This document shows positions 1-8,304 of a DNA stretch of 64,000 nt, one piece after another. The notes beneath the pieces were generated by a model. That model had not been told where the DNA came from. It did not search any database and was given only the letters and a program-made list of their open reading frames with translations. The stretch is taken from the NCBI GenBank assembly GCA_030388725.1, contig CP128857.1:2232001-2296000 (forward strand), in the 5' to 3' direction. This DNA comes from Prodigiosinella aquatilis (lineage in GTDB: Bacteria; Pseudomonadota; Gammaproteobacteria; Enterobacterales; Enterobacteriaceae). Within the stretch, counting starts at the first letter, position 1. The number at the start of each line of letters is the position of its first letter. Position numbers and translations under genes: made by a program.

Positions 1-338
1 TGAGCGAAGTGTATTGGGCAGAGTATCGCCACGATGCTAACGGTGCATGGTTAGGTGGTGATACGGAAGCGGTGTTGACACCGCAACAGGTACAGATGCA
101 GACGGCAACACTTGAAGGCAACTGGGCCACAGCAGGTACTGGTTGGCAAACTTATCCGGATTTAGTGCGTCATCCGGTTATTTCATTACAGGATAGTGGC
201 GTGCTGTTGCCACATGCTGAAGATATGTTGCCACTGGCTATCCAGCAGTGGCAGGCGGGGCTGTCAGTGAGTGTCGAAATGGCTCAGCCATGCTATTTAC
301 GCAATGAAGTCACATGGAAGAAGTTACCGGGCCGGTAG
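1..338 (+). CDS. tsaB: TsaB, tRNA threonylcarbamoyladenosine accessory protein (3' part only)
   Basis: This is the C-terminal half of TsaB (YeaZ), the ASKHA-fold partner of TsaD that supports synthesis of the t6A modification at position 37 of ANN-decoding tRNAs. The reading frame is open from the first bases of the window, so the start lies outside. The segment beginning EVYWAEYR and the ending YLRNEVTWKKLPGR match the C-terminus of E. coli TsaB closely. It is followed by yeaY and fadD in the same direction, the E. coli order. Identity is secure. Nothing can be said about its promoter or N-terminus. Confidence 0.95.
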   Translation, partial: SEVYWAEYRHDANGAWLGGDTEAVLTPQQVQMQTATLEGNWATAGTGWQTYPDLVRHPVISLQDSGVLLPHAEDMLPLAIQQWQAGLSVSVEMAQPCYLRNEVTWKKLPGR

Positions 339-344
339 TAAACC

Positions 345-372
345 GCAACTTAAGGAATGACTTATAGTCTAA
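345..372 (+). promoter_or_regulatory. Candidate sigma-E promoter for yeaY
   Basis: GCAACTT at 345-351 and GTCTAA at 367-372 are separated by 15 bases. The sigma-E consensus is about GGAACTT and GTCTAA with a 15-17 base spacer, so the -10 is a full match and the -35 differs at one base. It lies 67 bases before the yeaY start. In E. coli the yeaY-fadD unit belongs, as I recall, to the sigma-E regulon. The call rests on sequence match and gene identity, not on a transcription start. Confidence 0.55.
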
Positions 373-438
373 CTATCAGGTTATGAAAAAAGTGCGTGCT
401 ATGGCAATCAATCACTCTAATTGTGTGGTGTTCAGATC

Positions 439-1020
439 ATGTATTCATCACTACGTTTCAAAATGTATGGTGTACTGCTGGTGACCAGCGGATTGTTAAC
501 TGGCTGTGTGACGGTGCCGGAAGCGATTAGGGGAACCTCTCCGACACCGCAGACTGATTTGGTTCGAGTAATGAATGCTCCCTCGTTGTACGTCGGCCAA
601 GAGTCACGTTTCGGTGGACGAGTGGTTGGTATTCGTAATGAGGCGGATAGAACTCGCTTGGAAATCAGCAGTATGCCGCTAGATGATGGTGCTCGTCCGC
701 GCCTGGGCGCACTCTCCGATGGGCGTTTTATTGCTTATGTAAAAGGTTTCCTCGAACCGGTGGATTTTAAAAACCAACTGGTGACAGTTGTCGGACCTAT
801 TACCGGGACAGAACAAGGCACAATTGGTCATAGGCCTTATCGTTATGTCGTAATTGATGTCCAGGGTTATAAGCGTTGGCGTGTGGTTCAACAGGTGGTT
901 CTACCACCGCGTGCTTATGATCGGTGGTGGGGACAGCGATATCCATATGGTTGGGGACCGGGTTGGGGCGATAGTATGGAATACGGACCTGCCCAGATTG
1001 AGTCAGTAGTGACAGAATAA
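439..1020 (+). CDS. yeaY: Slp-family outer-membrane lipoprotein YeaY
   Basis: This encodes a 193-residue lipoprotein of the Slp/YeaY family. The N-terminus has a short basic stretch, a hydrophobic segment and the lipobox LTGC, so lipidation at that Cys and export through Sec and Lol are expected. The mature part contains the family pattern of a conserved beta domain (GQESRFGGRVVGIRN, then IDVQGYKRW) and ends in a Tyr/Gly/Trp-rich tail. The exact role of Slp proteins is unknown; E. coli Slp is linked to stationary phase and carbon starvation. The ATG at 439 is chosen because it puts the signal peptide directly at the N-terminus. The gene sits between tsaB and fadD as in E. coli. Confidence 0.9.
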   Translation: MYSSLRFKMYGVLLVTSGLLTGCVTVPEAIRGTSPTPQTDLVRVMNAPSLYVGQESRFGGRVVGIRNEADRTRLEISSMPLDDGARPRLGALSDGRFIAYVKGFLEPVDFKNQLVTVVGPITGTEQGTIGHRPYRYVVIDVQGYKRWRVVQQVVLPPRAYDRWWGQRYPYGWGPGWGDSMEYGPAQIESVVTE

Positions 1021-1049
1021 CAATGGCGTAATGTTATTTGTTGTAGTAG

Positions 1050-1077
1050 AGGCGACTTCGGTCGCCTTATTTTTTTG
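1050..1077 (+). terminator. Rho-independent terminator after yeaY
   Basis: A 7-bp stem (AGGCGAC/GTCGCCT) with a TTCG tetraloop is followed by TATTTTTTT. It stands 30 bases after the yeaY stop and ahead of fadD, so it may end or reduce readthrough into fadD. Confidence 0.85.
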
Positions 1078-1227
1078 CATTGATTGTAAGATGTTGAAAT
1101 AAGTGATCGGCCTCTCAACCTGGACATTGTTTATTTTCCAATGAGCAAGTCGCGTTAAAATAATGTTAAAAGCCACTCAAGACTGGGACTGAGCATGCCA
1201 CTAAGAAAAAATCTCGGGAGTGCCGTC

Positions 1228-2898
1228 TTGGAAAAAATTTGGTTAGCCCGTTACCCGGTCGATGTGCCGGCTGAAATTGATCCGGATCGTTATTCATCCC
1301 TGATTGAGTTGTTTGAAAATGCGGTGACACGCTATTCCGATCAACCTGCGTTTATTAATATGGGGGAGGTGATGACCTTCCGCAAGTTAGAAGAGCGCAG
1401 TCGAGCGTTTGCCGCCTATTTGCAAAACCAGCTGAAACTGCAGAAAGGTGATCGCATTGCACTGATGATGCCTAATTTATTGCAATATCCGGTGGCGTTA
1501 TTCGGTGTTTTGCGTGCTGGTATGGTTGTGGTAAATATCAACCCGCTCTATACCCCTCGCGAGTTGGAGTATCAGCTTAAAGACAGCGGCGCCAGCGCTA
1601 TTGTGATTGTTTCCAATTTTGCGCATACACTGGAAAAAGTGGTTTATAACACGCAAGTTAAGCACGTTATTTTGACTCGTATGGGAGATCAGCTTTCTAC
1701 GGTCAAGGGGACACTGGTTAACTTTGTGGTGAAATATATCAAGCGACTGGTACCGAAATATCACCTACCGGGTGCCATCTCATTCCGTCTCGCTTTACAG
1801 CAGGGGCGCCGGCTACAGTATGTAAAGCCGGATATTACTAACGATGATCTGGCTTTTTTGCAGTACACCGGTGGTACGACCGGTATACCCAAAGGAGCGA
1901 TGCTGACGCACCGCAATATGCAGGCTAATCTGATGCAGGCGAAGGCGGCCTACAGTCCGCTATTGCAAGAGGGACATGAACTGGTTGTCACCGCATTGCC
2001 GATGTATCACATTTATGCCCTGACAGTGAACTGCCTGCTGTTTGTTGAAATGGGGGGCCAGAATCTGCTGATTACCAATCCTCGAGACATCCCGGAAACG
2101 GTGAAAGAGTTCAGCCGATACTCTATTACCGCGATGACGGGTGTCAATACGCTATTCAACGCGCTGTTGAATAATCGTGAATTTCAACAACTGGATTTAT
2201 CCACACTGCGTCTGTCGGTGGGCGGTGGGGCATCAGTACAGAAAACGGTGGCTGAGCGTTGGGAAAAGCTGACCGGACATCACATACTGGAAGGCTATGG
2301 ACTGACAGAAAGCTCACCACTGGTAACGGGTAATCCTTATGATCTGAAACATTACAATGGCAGTATCGGTTTACCGGTGTCCTCTACCGATGTTCGCATT
2401 GTAGATGAAGATGGCAACGATGTTGAACCGGGTGAACCTGGTGAGTTATGGGTACGTGGGCCACAAGTGATGCGGGGTTATTGGCAACAGCCTGCAGCAA
2501 CTGAGGATATATTGAAAGAGGGTTGGCTGCTCACCGGTGATATTGTGACCGCAGATGAACAGGGTTTTTTGCGAATTGTCGATCGCAAAAAAGACATGAT
2601 TCTGGTGTCTGGTTTTAATGTTTATCCGAATGAAATTGAGGAAGTGGTCAGCCAACATCCAAAAGTGTCTGAAGTTGCCGCTATTGGCGTGCCCAGTGAG
2701 TTTTCCGGTGAGGCGGTAAAAGTTTTTGTGGTCCGCCGGGATCTCTCTCTGACGGAAGATGAACTGATTACGCACTGTCGTCGAAACCTTACGGGTTACA
2801 AAGTCCCCAGACTTTTTGAGTTTCGGGATGAATTACCGAAGTCTATGGTCGGTAAGATCCTGCGCCGGGAATTACGTAGTGATCAATCAGTCACCTGA
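1228..2898 (+). CDS. fadD: Long-chain fatty acyl-CoA synthetase FadD
   Basis: FadD activates imported long-chain fatty acids to acyl-CoA at the inner membrane, using ATP and CoA, and so feeds beta-oxidation and FadR signalling. The protein has the ATP/AMP-binding P-loop YTGGTTGIPKGA near residues 212-222, the FACS motif EGWLLTGDI near residue 431 and a C-terminal PKSMVGKILRREL segment holding the adenylation Lys. I chose the TTG at 1228 (LEKIWLARYP, 556 aa) because it matches the TTG-initiated E. coli protein. An in-frame ATG at 1195 would add 11 residues that have no counterpart there. Its regulator fadR lies 11 kb away in the same window. No convincing FadR operator was seen upstream. Confidence 0.95.
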   Translation: MEKIWLARYPVDVPAEIDPDRYSSLIELFENAVTRYSDQPAFINMGEVMTFRKLEERSRAFAAYLQNQLKLQKGDRIALMMPNLLQYPVALFGVLRAGMVVVNINPLYTPRELEYQLKDSGASAIVIVSNFAHTLEKVVYNTQVKHVILTRMGDQLSTVKGTLVNFVVKYIKRLVPKYHLPGAISFRLALQQGRRLQYVKPDITNDDLAFLQYTGGTTGIPKGAMLTHRNMQANLMQAKAAYSPLLQEGHELVVTALPMYHIYALTVNCLLFVEMGGQNLLITNPRDIPETVKEFSRYSITAMTGVNTLFNALLNNREFQQLDLSTLRLSVGGGASVQKTVAERWEKLTGHHILEGYGLTESSPLVTGNPYDLKHYNGSIGLPVSSTDVRIVDEDGNDVEPGEPGELWVRGPQVMRGYWQQPAATEDILKEGWLLTGDIVTADEQGFLRIVDRKKDMILVSGFNVYPNEIEEVVSQHPKVSEVAAIGVPSEFSGEAVKVFVVRRDLSLTEDELITHCRRNLTGYKVPRLFEFRDELPKSMVGKILRRELRSDQSVT

Positions 2899-3062
2899 AT
2901 GATTCCTGTTATTGCGAAAAAGGTATATTGAACAGGCCTGACTGAATCAGCAGAACACGTTATGATAGCGTTATCAGTCACAGCCAGTGTTTCTAAGCAA
3001 GGGTGATACCCATTCCTTCGTATTGTGCCCATTATTGGGCAGTCTGGCTCACTATTCTGAAC

Positions 3063-3089
3063 GCCGGTTTGACCGGCTTTATTTTTATT
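3063..3089 (+). promoter_or_regulatory. rnd leader hairpin followed by U-rich run
   Basis: A perfect stem GCCGG/CCGGC (3063-3067 with 3073-3077, loop TTTGA) is followed by TTTATTTTTATT. It looks like a terminator of fadD. However, published E. coli work describes a stem-loop followed by a run of U in the rnd 5' leader as required for translation of the UUG-initiated mRNA. The same arrangement here, 40 bases before a TTG start, suggests a translation element, perhaps with both roles. Confidence 0.6.
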
Positions 3090-3129
3090 GTCACAACCAT
3101 TTGTTGGACACAACCAAGAGAACGATGTT

Positions 3130-4251
3130 TTGAATTATCAGTTAATCACTACCGATGCCGGGTTACAGCAGGTTTGTATGCAGGCGCGCCGTGTCACTCA
3201 TGTGGCGCTGGACACCGAATTTGTCCGCACCCGCACTTATTATCCGCAATTGGGATTGATTCAATTGTATGACGGTGATGCGCTTTCGCTTATTGATCCG
3301 CTGGTTATCAGTGATTGGACGCCGTTTAAGGCGCTGTTACAGGATGTGCAGGTAGTGAAATTCCTGCATGCGGGCAGTGAAGATCTTGAAGTGTTCCTCA
3401 ATGCGTTCGGTATGACTCCCACACCTTTTATTGATACCCAGATTCTGGCGGCTTTCCTTGGCCGTCCGCTTTCTTGTGGTTTTGCAACGCTGGTAGAGGA
3501 GTATATGCAGGTTACATTGGATAAAAGCGAGTCACGCACGGATTGGATCGCTCGCCCACTAAGTGAGAAACAGTGTGACTATGCCGCCGCCGATGTGTTT
3601 TATCTGTTACCGATGGCCTTGAGACTGGTGGAGGAAGCTAAAGCAGCGGGCTGGTTAGAGGCGGCACTGGATGAATGCAAGCTGCTTTGTCAGCGTCGTC
3701 AAGAGGTTGTCGATCCAGCTCTGGCGTATCGAGATATCAATAATGCCTGGCAGTTGCGAGGGTGCCATCTGGCTTGTTTGCAGCGATTGGCCGATTGGCG
3801 GTTACGTAAAGCCAGAGAGCGTGATAGTGCGGTTAATTTTATTGTCAGAGAAGAACACCTCTGGCAGGTTGCTCGTTTCCTGCCAAATTCATTGGGTGAG
3901 ATGGATTCACTGGGATTAAGCGGTCCGGAAATCCGCTATCATGGTAAAACCTTGCTAATGCTGGTGGAGGAGAGCCGTAATTTGGCCGAGGCGGATTATC
4001 CACCACCAGTAATCAATCTGATCGAATATCCTGGTTATAAAAAAGTCTTTAAAGAGATCAAGTCGCTAATTCAAAGCTGTAGTGAGCATAGTGGTTTATC
4101 TGCTGAATTGCTGGCCTCTCGCCGGCAAATTAATCGTCTGTTGAATTGGCACTGGAAATTAACACATCAGGAAAGCAAACCCGAGCTGCTTGCTGGTTGG
4201 CGTAATGAATTATTGGGTGACGCATTGCGAGAAATTTTGGCGAACTATTAA
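3130..4251 (+). CDS. rnd: Ribonuclease D
   Basis: RNase D is a 3'-5' exoribonuclease that trims tRNA precursors and other structured small RNAs. The product (373 aa) starts with the DEDDy exonuclease domain: Asp and Glu in LDTEFV (about residues 28-30), Asp in HAGSEDLEVF, and Tyr and Asp in YAAADVFYL. An HRDC domain follows, with REEHLWQVARFLP, and then a second HRDC-like C-terminal domain. The start is the TTG at 3130 (LNYQLITTD), which matches the E. coli UUG start. The in-frame ATG at 3088 lies in the U-rich leader and would add residues unlike any known RNase D. It follows fadD in the same direction. Confidence 0.95.
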   Translation: MNYQLITTDAGLQQVCMQARRVTHVALDTEFVRTRTYYPQLGLIQLYDGDALSLIDPLVISDWTPFKALLQDVQVVKFLHAGSEDLEVFLNAFGMTPTPFIDTQILAAFLGRPLSCGFATLVEEYMQVTLDKSESRTDWIARPLSEKQCDYAAADVFYLLPMALRLVEEAKAAGWLEAALDECKLLCQRRQEVVDPALAYRDINNAWQLRGCHLACLQRLADWRLRKARERDSAVNFIVREEHLWQVARFLPNSLGEMDSLGLSGPEIRYHGKTLLMLVEESRNLAEADYPPPVINLIEYPGYKKVFKEIKSLIQSCSEHSGLSAELLASRRQINRLLNWHWKLTHQESKPELLAGWRNELLGDALREILANY

Positions 4252-4417
4252 TTTTTTGCCAGCGTGGGTGATATTTTATCCCATCACGAATATTCTCTGC
4301 TGCTGTCCAGTTATGGTAATTCAGAGAGAATAATTAGTCTGGCTTATTAATAGTAATGAAATTGTTCACAGAAAGGGTAAAATAAAAACAAGCAGTAACG
4401 CTAGATAAATATAGAAT

Positions 4418-4438
4418 CCCCTGCAATTTCTGCAGGGG
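4418..4438. terminator. Hairpin between convergent rnd and minE
   Basis: An 8-bp perfect stem CCCCTGCA/TGCAGGGG with a 5-base loop lies between the converging ends of rnd and minE. There is no strong T-run on either side, so it may act as a weak bidirectional terminator or as an mRNA 3'-end stabiliser. Confidence 0.55.
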
Positions 4439-4456
4439 ATAATTAGAACGGAGGGA

Positions 4457-4726
4457 TCATTTAGGTGTTTCTTCAGGTTCTGGCAATGTCACATTCAGTT
4501 CAAGCACCGATATATCATCGCCTTTCTGTTCTAGCTGAACTGTCACCATTTCGGGATCTATCTGTACATATTTACAGATGACCTCTAAAATATCCCGCTT
4601 TAATTGCGGCAAATAATGGGGCTCACTGTCCCCCCGACGTCGTTCCGCGACAATAATTTGCAGCCGTTCCTTGGCAATATTTGCTGTCGTTTTTTTTCGG
4701 GACAGAAAAAAATCAAGTAGGGCCAT
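4457..4726 (-). CDS. minE: MinE, cell division topological specificity factor
   Basis: MinE (89 aa) stimulates MinD ATPase at the membrane and drives the pole-to-pole oscillation that confines MinC inhibition to the poles. The N-terminal ALLDFFLSRKKTTANIAKERLQIIV forms the membrane-contact and MinD-binding helix. The rest matches the topological-specificity domain, including RRGDSEPHYLPQLKRDIL and the C-terminal DISVLELNVTLPE. Its start lies 3 bases after the minD stop, so the two are probably translationally coupled in a minC-minD-minE operon. Confidence 0.97.
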   Translation of the reverse strand: MALLDFFLSRKKTTANIAKERLQIIVAERRRGDSEPHYLPQLKRDILEVICKYVQIDPEMVTVQLEQKGDDISVLELNVTLPEPEETPK

Positions 4727-4729
4727 TAT

Positions 4730-5542
4730 TTATCCCCCAAAAAGTCGTTTAAGGAAACCTTTCTTCTCTTCCTCAATGAAGCGATAAGGCCGTTCTTCTC
4801 CTAACAAACGATCCACCGTATCAGCATACGCTTTCCCGGCATCGGAGTCCCCATCCAGAATGATGGGTTCACCCTGGTTTGACGCCCGGAGCACTGACTG
4901 GTCTTCCGGAATAACACCAAGCACGGGAATGCGCAGAATTTCCAGTACGTCTTCCATACTGAGCATATCACCACGATTAACGCGGCCTGGATTATAACGG
5001 GTCAGCAGCAGATGTTCTTTAATCGGTTCTTCGGAGCGTTCAGAACGACGTGATTTGGAAGAGAGGATACCCAGAATGCGATCGGAGTCGCGTACTGAAG
5101 AAACCTCCGGATTGGTGGTGATAACGGCTTCATCAGCGAAATAAAGCGCCATCAGCGCTCCAGTCTCAATACCGGCTGGCGAGTCGCAGATGATAAACTC
5201 GAACTCCATTTCGGCCAGGGTGTTAAGTACGTTTTCCACGCCATCGCGGGTTAACGCCTCTTTATCTCTGGTCTGGGAAGCGGGCAGAATGTACAGATTC
5301 TCGGTGCGTTTATCCTTGATCAATGCCTGGTTTAGAGTGGCATCACCTTGAATGACATTCACAAAATCGTAAACCACCCGGCGTTCACATCCCATAATCA
5401 GGTCAAGGTTACGAAGACCGATGTCAAAATCAATGACAACCGTCTTCTTCCCTTTTTGGGCTAAACCGGTAGCAATGGCCGCACTTGAAGTGGTCTTGCC
5501 AACGCCCCCTTTACCCGATGTAACAACAATGATGCGTGCCAT
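4730..5542 (-). CDS. minD: MinD, septum-site ATPase
   Basis: MinD (270 aa, the usual length) is a ParA/MinD-type ATPase that dimerises on the inner membrane with ATP, recruits MinC and is released by MinE. The deviant Walker A motif GKGGVGKTT is at residues 10-18, with both signature lysines. The switch region IICDSPAGIE follows, and the C-terminus EEEKKGFLKRLFGG is the amphipathic membrane-targeting helix. It lies between minC (21-base gap) and minE (3-base gap). Confidence 0.97.
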   Translation of the reverse strand: MARIIVVTSGKGGVGKTTSSAAIATGLAQKGKKTVVIDFDIGLRNLDLIMGCERRVVYDFVNVIQGDATLNQALIKDKRTENLYILPASQTRDKEALTRDGVENVLNTLAEMEFEFIICDSPAGIETGALMALYFADEAVITTNPEVSSVRDSDRILGILSSKSRRSERSEEPIKEHLLLTRYNPGRVNRGDMLSMEDVLEILRIPVLGVIPEDQSVLRASNQGEPIILDGDSDAGKAYADTVDRLLGEERPYRFIEEEKKGFLKRLFGG

Positions 5543-5563
5543 AAATGATTCCTTGTCAAGGGC

Positions 5564-6250
5564 TTAATCTAGAGGTTTGATGTTTAGAACGTTATCCAGC
5601 AGGTTGAGATTTAACCGTGCAGCCTGTCCTAAATAGGATTCCGGTATCTGGTCACTGAGCCAGTATCGACCGGCGATGGATACCAGTTCAGCAGACAGAT
5701 GCGTGCAAAAAATCTGGCTTTGAACATCGCCAGATACGCCTGCCAGGGCACGGCCCCGCATCATGCCATAAATATGTATGTTGCCGTCGGCGATCACTTC
5801 GGCGCCGGCGCTAACGCTGCTGGTGATGATAAGATCGCAGTTGCGAGCATAAATCTGTTGACCGGAACGCACCGGGGTGTTCACCACCTTGGTTTTGATT
5901 GTCGCCGTCACTGGTGCAACAGGCTCCGTCACCCGATGTTTGCCTTTCCCTTCGCTTAACAGCGGCAAACCGGCTTGTTCGATCGCCGTTTTCAACTGTA
6001 TATCTTTACACCCGCTGACTCCGACAACACGTAACCCGGTGGACGAAATGGCTTGCTGCAGTTTTGTCCAGTCTGCGTCTGCAGTCAGCATCGAAATATT
6101 AATTACGACCGGCGCATTTTTAAAAAATGCGGGAGCCTGCTCGATCTTTTCTTGCAGTGCTTGATAAACCACCTCGGGTTGTTGATCATACAAATGAACA
6201 ACCGATAAGGTAAAGCTACTGCCTTTTAGCTCAATTGGCGTTTGTGACAT
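5564..6250 (-). CDS. minC: MinC, septum-site inhibitor
   Basis: MinC (228 aa) blocks FtsZ assembly away from midcell. The N-terminal domain (about residues 1-105, IELKGSSFTLSVVHLYD onward) binds FtsZ. A linker of roughly 20 residues leads to the right-handed beta-helix C-terminal domain (about 125-220), which has VRSGQQIYARNCDLIITSSVSAGAEVIADGNIHIYG and binds MinD. First gene of the min operon, divergent from ycgL across a 136-base gap. The ATG at 6250 matches the E. coli start. Confidence 0.97.
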   Translation of the reverse strand: MSQTPIELKGSSFTLSVVHLYDQQPEVVYQALQEKIEQAPAFFKNAPVVINISMLTADADWTKLQQAISSTGLRVVGVSGCKDIQLKTAIEQAGLPLLSEGKGKHRVTEPVAPVTATIKTKVVNTPVRSGQQIYARNCDLIITSSVSAGAEVIADGNIHIYGMMRGRALAGVSGDVQSQIFCTHLSAELVSIAGRYWLSDQIPESYLGQAARLNLNLLDNVLNIKPLD

Positions 6251-6327
6251 CTATCCTGACTCAGTTTCAGCATCTTTAAATCCCCGAACTAACATTCGAG
6301 GCATGATATTCCAGAGCGCTGCAAGCA

Positions 6328-6336
6328 TGTTATAGT
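6328..6336 (+). promoter_or_regulatory. Candidate extended -10 promoter for ycgL
   Basis: TG at 6328-6329, one base, then TATAGT at 6331-6336 form an extended -10 element about 50 bases before the ycgL start. No good -35 was seen. The predicted start would be near 6343. Confidence 0.4.
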
Positions 6337-6386
6337 TACATGAATATACAGGCAAGACACCGCTTCCATTAATTAGAGTAAAAAAA

Positions 6387-6665
6387 ATGTTTTGTGTGAT
6401 CTATCGAAGCGCTAAACGCGACCAAACATATCTGTATGTCGAAAAAAAAGACGATTTTTCCCGTGTGCCGGAAACGTTAATGAAAAGTTTCGGTGAACCT
6501 CATTTGGTAATGTTATTACCGCTGAATGGCAGTAAAAAACTGGCTTCAGCCGATATAGAGAAAGTAAAGCAGTGTTTGAATGAGCAGGGATTTTATCTGC
6601 AGTTACCGCCAGTGGCAGAGAATTTATTAAATGCTCATCAGGTAAATGTAAAAGGTGATACCTGA
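6387..6665 (+). CDS. ycgL: YcgL-domain protein
   Basis: A 92-residue protein of the YcgL family (DUF709), with the near-invariant N-terminal block MFCVIYRS.KRDQTYLYVEKKDDFSRVPE and the LPPVAENLL segment. Its biochemical role is not established. The family is a small conserved gammaproteobacterial protein usually found beside minC, as here. It reads away from minCDE. The next gene follows only after about 370 bases. Confidence 0.93.
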   Translation: MFCVIYRSAKRDQTYLYVEKKDDFSRVPETLMKSFGEPHLVMLLPLNGSKKLASADIEKVKQCLNEQGFYLQLPPVAENLLNAHQVNVKGDT

Positions 6666-7032
6666 ATTATTTTAGGATAATACCTGAGAATGTAGACATA
6701 ATTAGTGACTTAATTTCATTAAGTTTGTAGTCAGAATAAGTCAGGGGAAAGAGTAATATCGTTCTTTTATCTGTTTCATACTGATTTATATACAGGTGTG
6801 TCAGGCTGAAGATGCAGGATGCTATTTTACATTTTCTGTATCATATGGCGTGCTTTGTGCTCAAATATCTGGCCGGTTCCTCCCGCAGAATGTAGTGCAA
6901 ACCCTTTTCAGCATATGACAGTTTTTGTACTATCATGGTTTGAGTTATTGCCTTTAATATTGCTATTGGTATCAAAGTGATGGTGTCAATGACGCAATGG
7001 TTCACTAAAATAGACAGGTCAGGAGAAGAAGC
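6666..7032. other. Gene-free stretch between ycgL and ycgM
   Basis: No coding region or RNA gene is recognised. TTGCCT followed after 16 bases by TATCAA (about 6949-6976) could be a ycgM promoter, but the match is weak. AGGAGAAG just before 7033 is a good ribosome-binding site for ycgM. Confidence 0.5.
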
Positions 7033-7689
7033 ATGTATCAGCATAGAGACTGGCAGGGCGCGTTGTTGGATGTCCCGGTCAACAAGGTAGTGTGCGTGGG
7101 CAGCAACTATTCGGATCATATCCGGGAGATGGGGAGTGCAACCCCCGTTGAGCCAGTACTGTTCATTAAGCCGGAAACGGCTTTGTGCGATATGTGTCAA
7201 CCTGTGGCTATTCCCAAGCATTTGGGTTCTGTACATCATGAAGTGGAGCTGGCGGTGTTGATCGGTACACCACTAAAACAGGCGGATGAAGAGCTTGTGG
7301 CGCGCTCGATTGCTGGCTATGGAGTGGCATTGGATTTGACCTTGCGTGATTTGCAGGCAAATTTCAAAAAGGCGGGGCAACCGTGGGAAAAGGCCAAAGG
7401 TTTTGATGGTTCTTGTCCTATTTCTGGCTTTATTCCCGTGTCGGAATTTGGTGACCCACAGCAGACTGAATTAGGGCTTAGTATTAACGGTGAGATGCGT
7501 CAGCAAGGGAATACACGTGACATGATCACGCCGATCCTGCCTTTGATCGCTTACATGAGCCGTTTTTTCACACTACGTGCCGGAGATATCATACTGACAG
7601 GGACACATCAGGGCGTGGGACCACTTCAATCCGGGGATATACTGACCATTACCTTAAACGAGAATACCCTGAATACCCGCGTTATATGA
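7033..7689 (+). CDS. ycgM: Fumarylacetoacetate hydrolase family protein YcgM
   Basis: This 218-residue protein belongs to the FAH family (acylpyruvase/isomerase type), metal-dependent C-C hydrolases acting on fumarylpyruvate- or oxaloacetate-like substrates. The metal-binding set is visible: the Glu pair in VHHEVELAVLIG (about residue 70) and Asp in GYGVALDLTLRDLQ. The LTGTHQGVGPLQSGD segment is the family's C-terminal loop, with His where most members have Pro. It matches E. coli YcgM over its whole length. It stands alone between ycgL and ycgN. The true substrate is not known from the sequence. Confidence 0.9.
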   Translation: MYQHRDWQGALLDVPVNKVVCVGSNYSDHIREMGSATPVEPVLFIKPETALCDMCQPVAIPKHLGSVHHEVELAVLIGTPLKQADEELVARSIAGYGVALDLTLRDLQANFKKAGQPWEKAKGFDGSCPISGFIPVSEFGDPQQTELGLSINGEMRQQGNTRDMITPILPLIAYMSRFFTLRAGDIILTGTHQGVGPLQSGDILTITLNENTLNTRVI

Positions 7690-7777
7690 GCAGGATGTTG
7701 CCTGCTGTGACAACGGGTGGGGGTTTCCCTTGTTTAGCATCAATAAAACCGTTATATAGTGCTTCCCGTTTGTCACC

Positions 7778-8236
7778 ATGGATACCTCAATGATGCAATT
7801 ACCTTTTTGGGAACAAAAAACGCTGGCTGAAATGTCTGATGAGGAGTGGGAAGCTCTTTGTGACGGCTGTGGGCGTTGTTGCTTGCATAAGCTTATTGAT
7901 GAGGATACCGAAGAGGTTTATTTCACCAATGTGGCATGTAATCAATTGAATATCAAAAGTTGCCAGTGTCGCAATTATTCACGTCGTTTTGAATATGAAC
8001 CGGATTGCATCAAACTGACGCGAGAGAATTTAGTCACGTTCAATTGGCTACCGGAAACGTGCGCTTATCGTCTGGTCCATGAAGGGAAAAGCCTGCCACA
8101 TTGGCATCCACTGATTGTTGGCTCAAAGGCGGCGATGCACCAGGCACAAATATCGGTACGCTATATTGCCGTACGGGAAAACGACGTGGTGGACTGGCAA
8201 GACCATATCCTCAACAAGCCTGATTGGGCACGTTGA
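7778..8236 (+). CDS. ycgN: YcgN, UPF0260 cysteine-cluster protein
   Basis: A 152-residue UPF0260 (YkgJ-type zinc- or iron-chelating) protein. Two cysteine groups are visible: CDGCGRCCLHK near residues 28-38, then CQCRNYSRRFEYEPDC. The C-terminus DWQDHILNKPDWAR is characteristic of YcgN. The biochemical function is unknown; the Cys spacing suggests metal or Fe-S binding. It lies after ycgM as in E. coli. A second member of the wider family is at 58950-59312. Confidence 0.92.
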   Translation: MDTSMMQLPFWEQKTLAEMSDEEWEALCDGCGRCCLHKLIDEDTEEVYFTNVACNQLNIKSCQCRNYSRRFEYEPDCIKLTRENLVTFNWLPETCAYRLVHEGKSLPHWHPLIVGSKAAMHQAQISVRYIAVRENDVVDWQDHILNKPDWAR

Positions 8237-8304
8237 CTATCTGATTTATATAGTGTTTTTGATTACATAGAATATGCGTGGGGCATGTTTTTTCCCCATC
8301 CTAT

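Noticed and set aside
1100..1125. Possible FadR operator before fadD (TGATCGGCC)
   Set aside because: Only a partial match to the TGGTC-N-GACCA core; not convincing.
6841..7239. 132-codon minus-strand frame overlapping ycgM
   Set aside because: It lies mostly antisense to the well-supported ycgM and has no recognisable domain.
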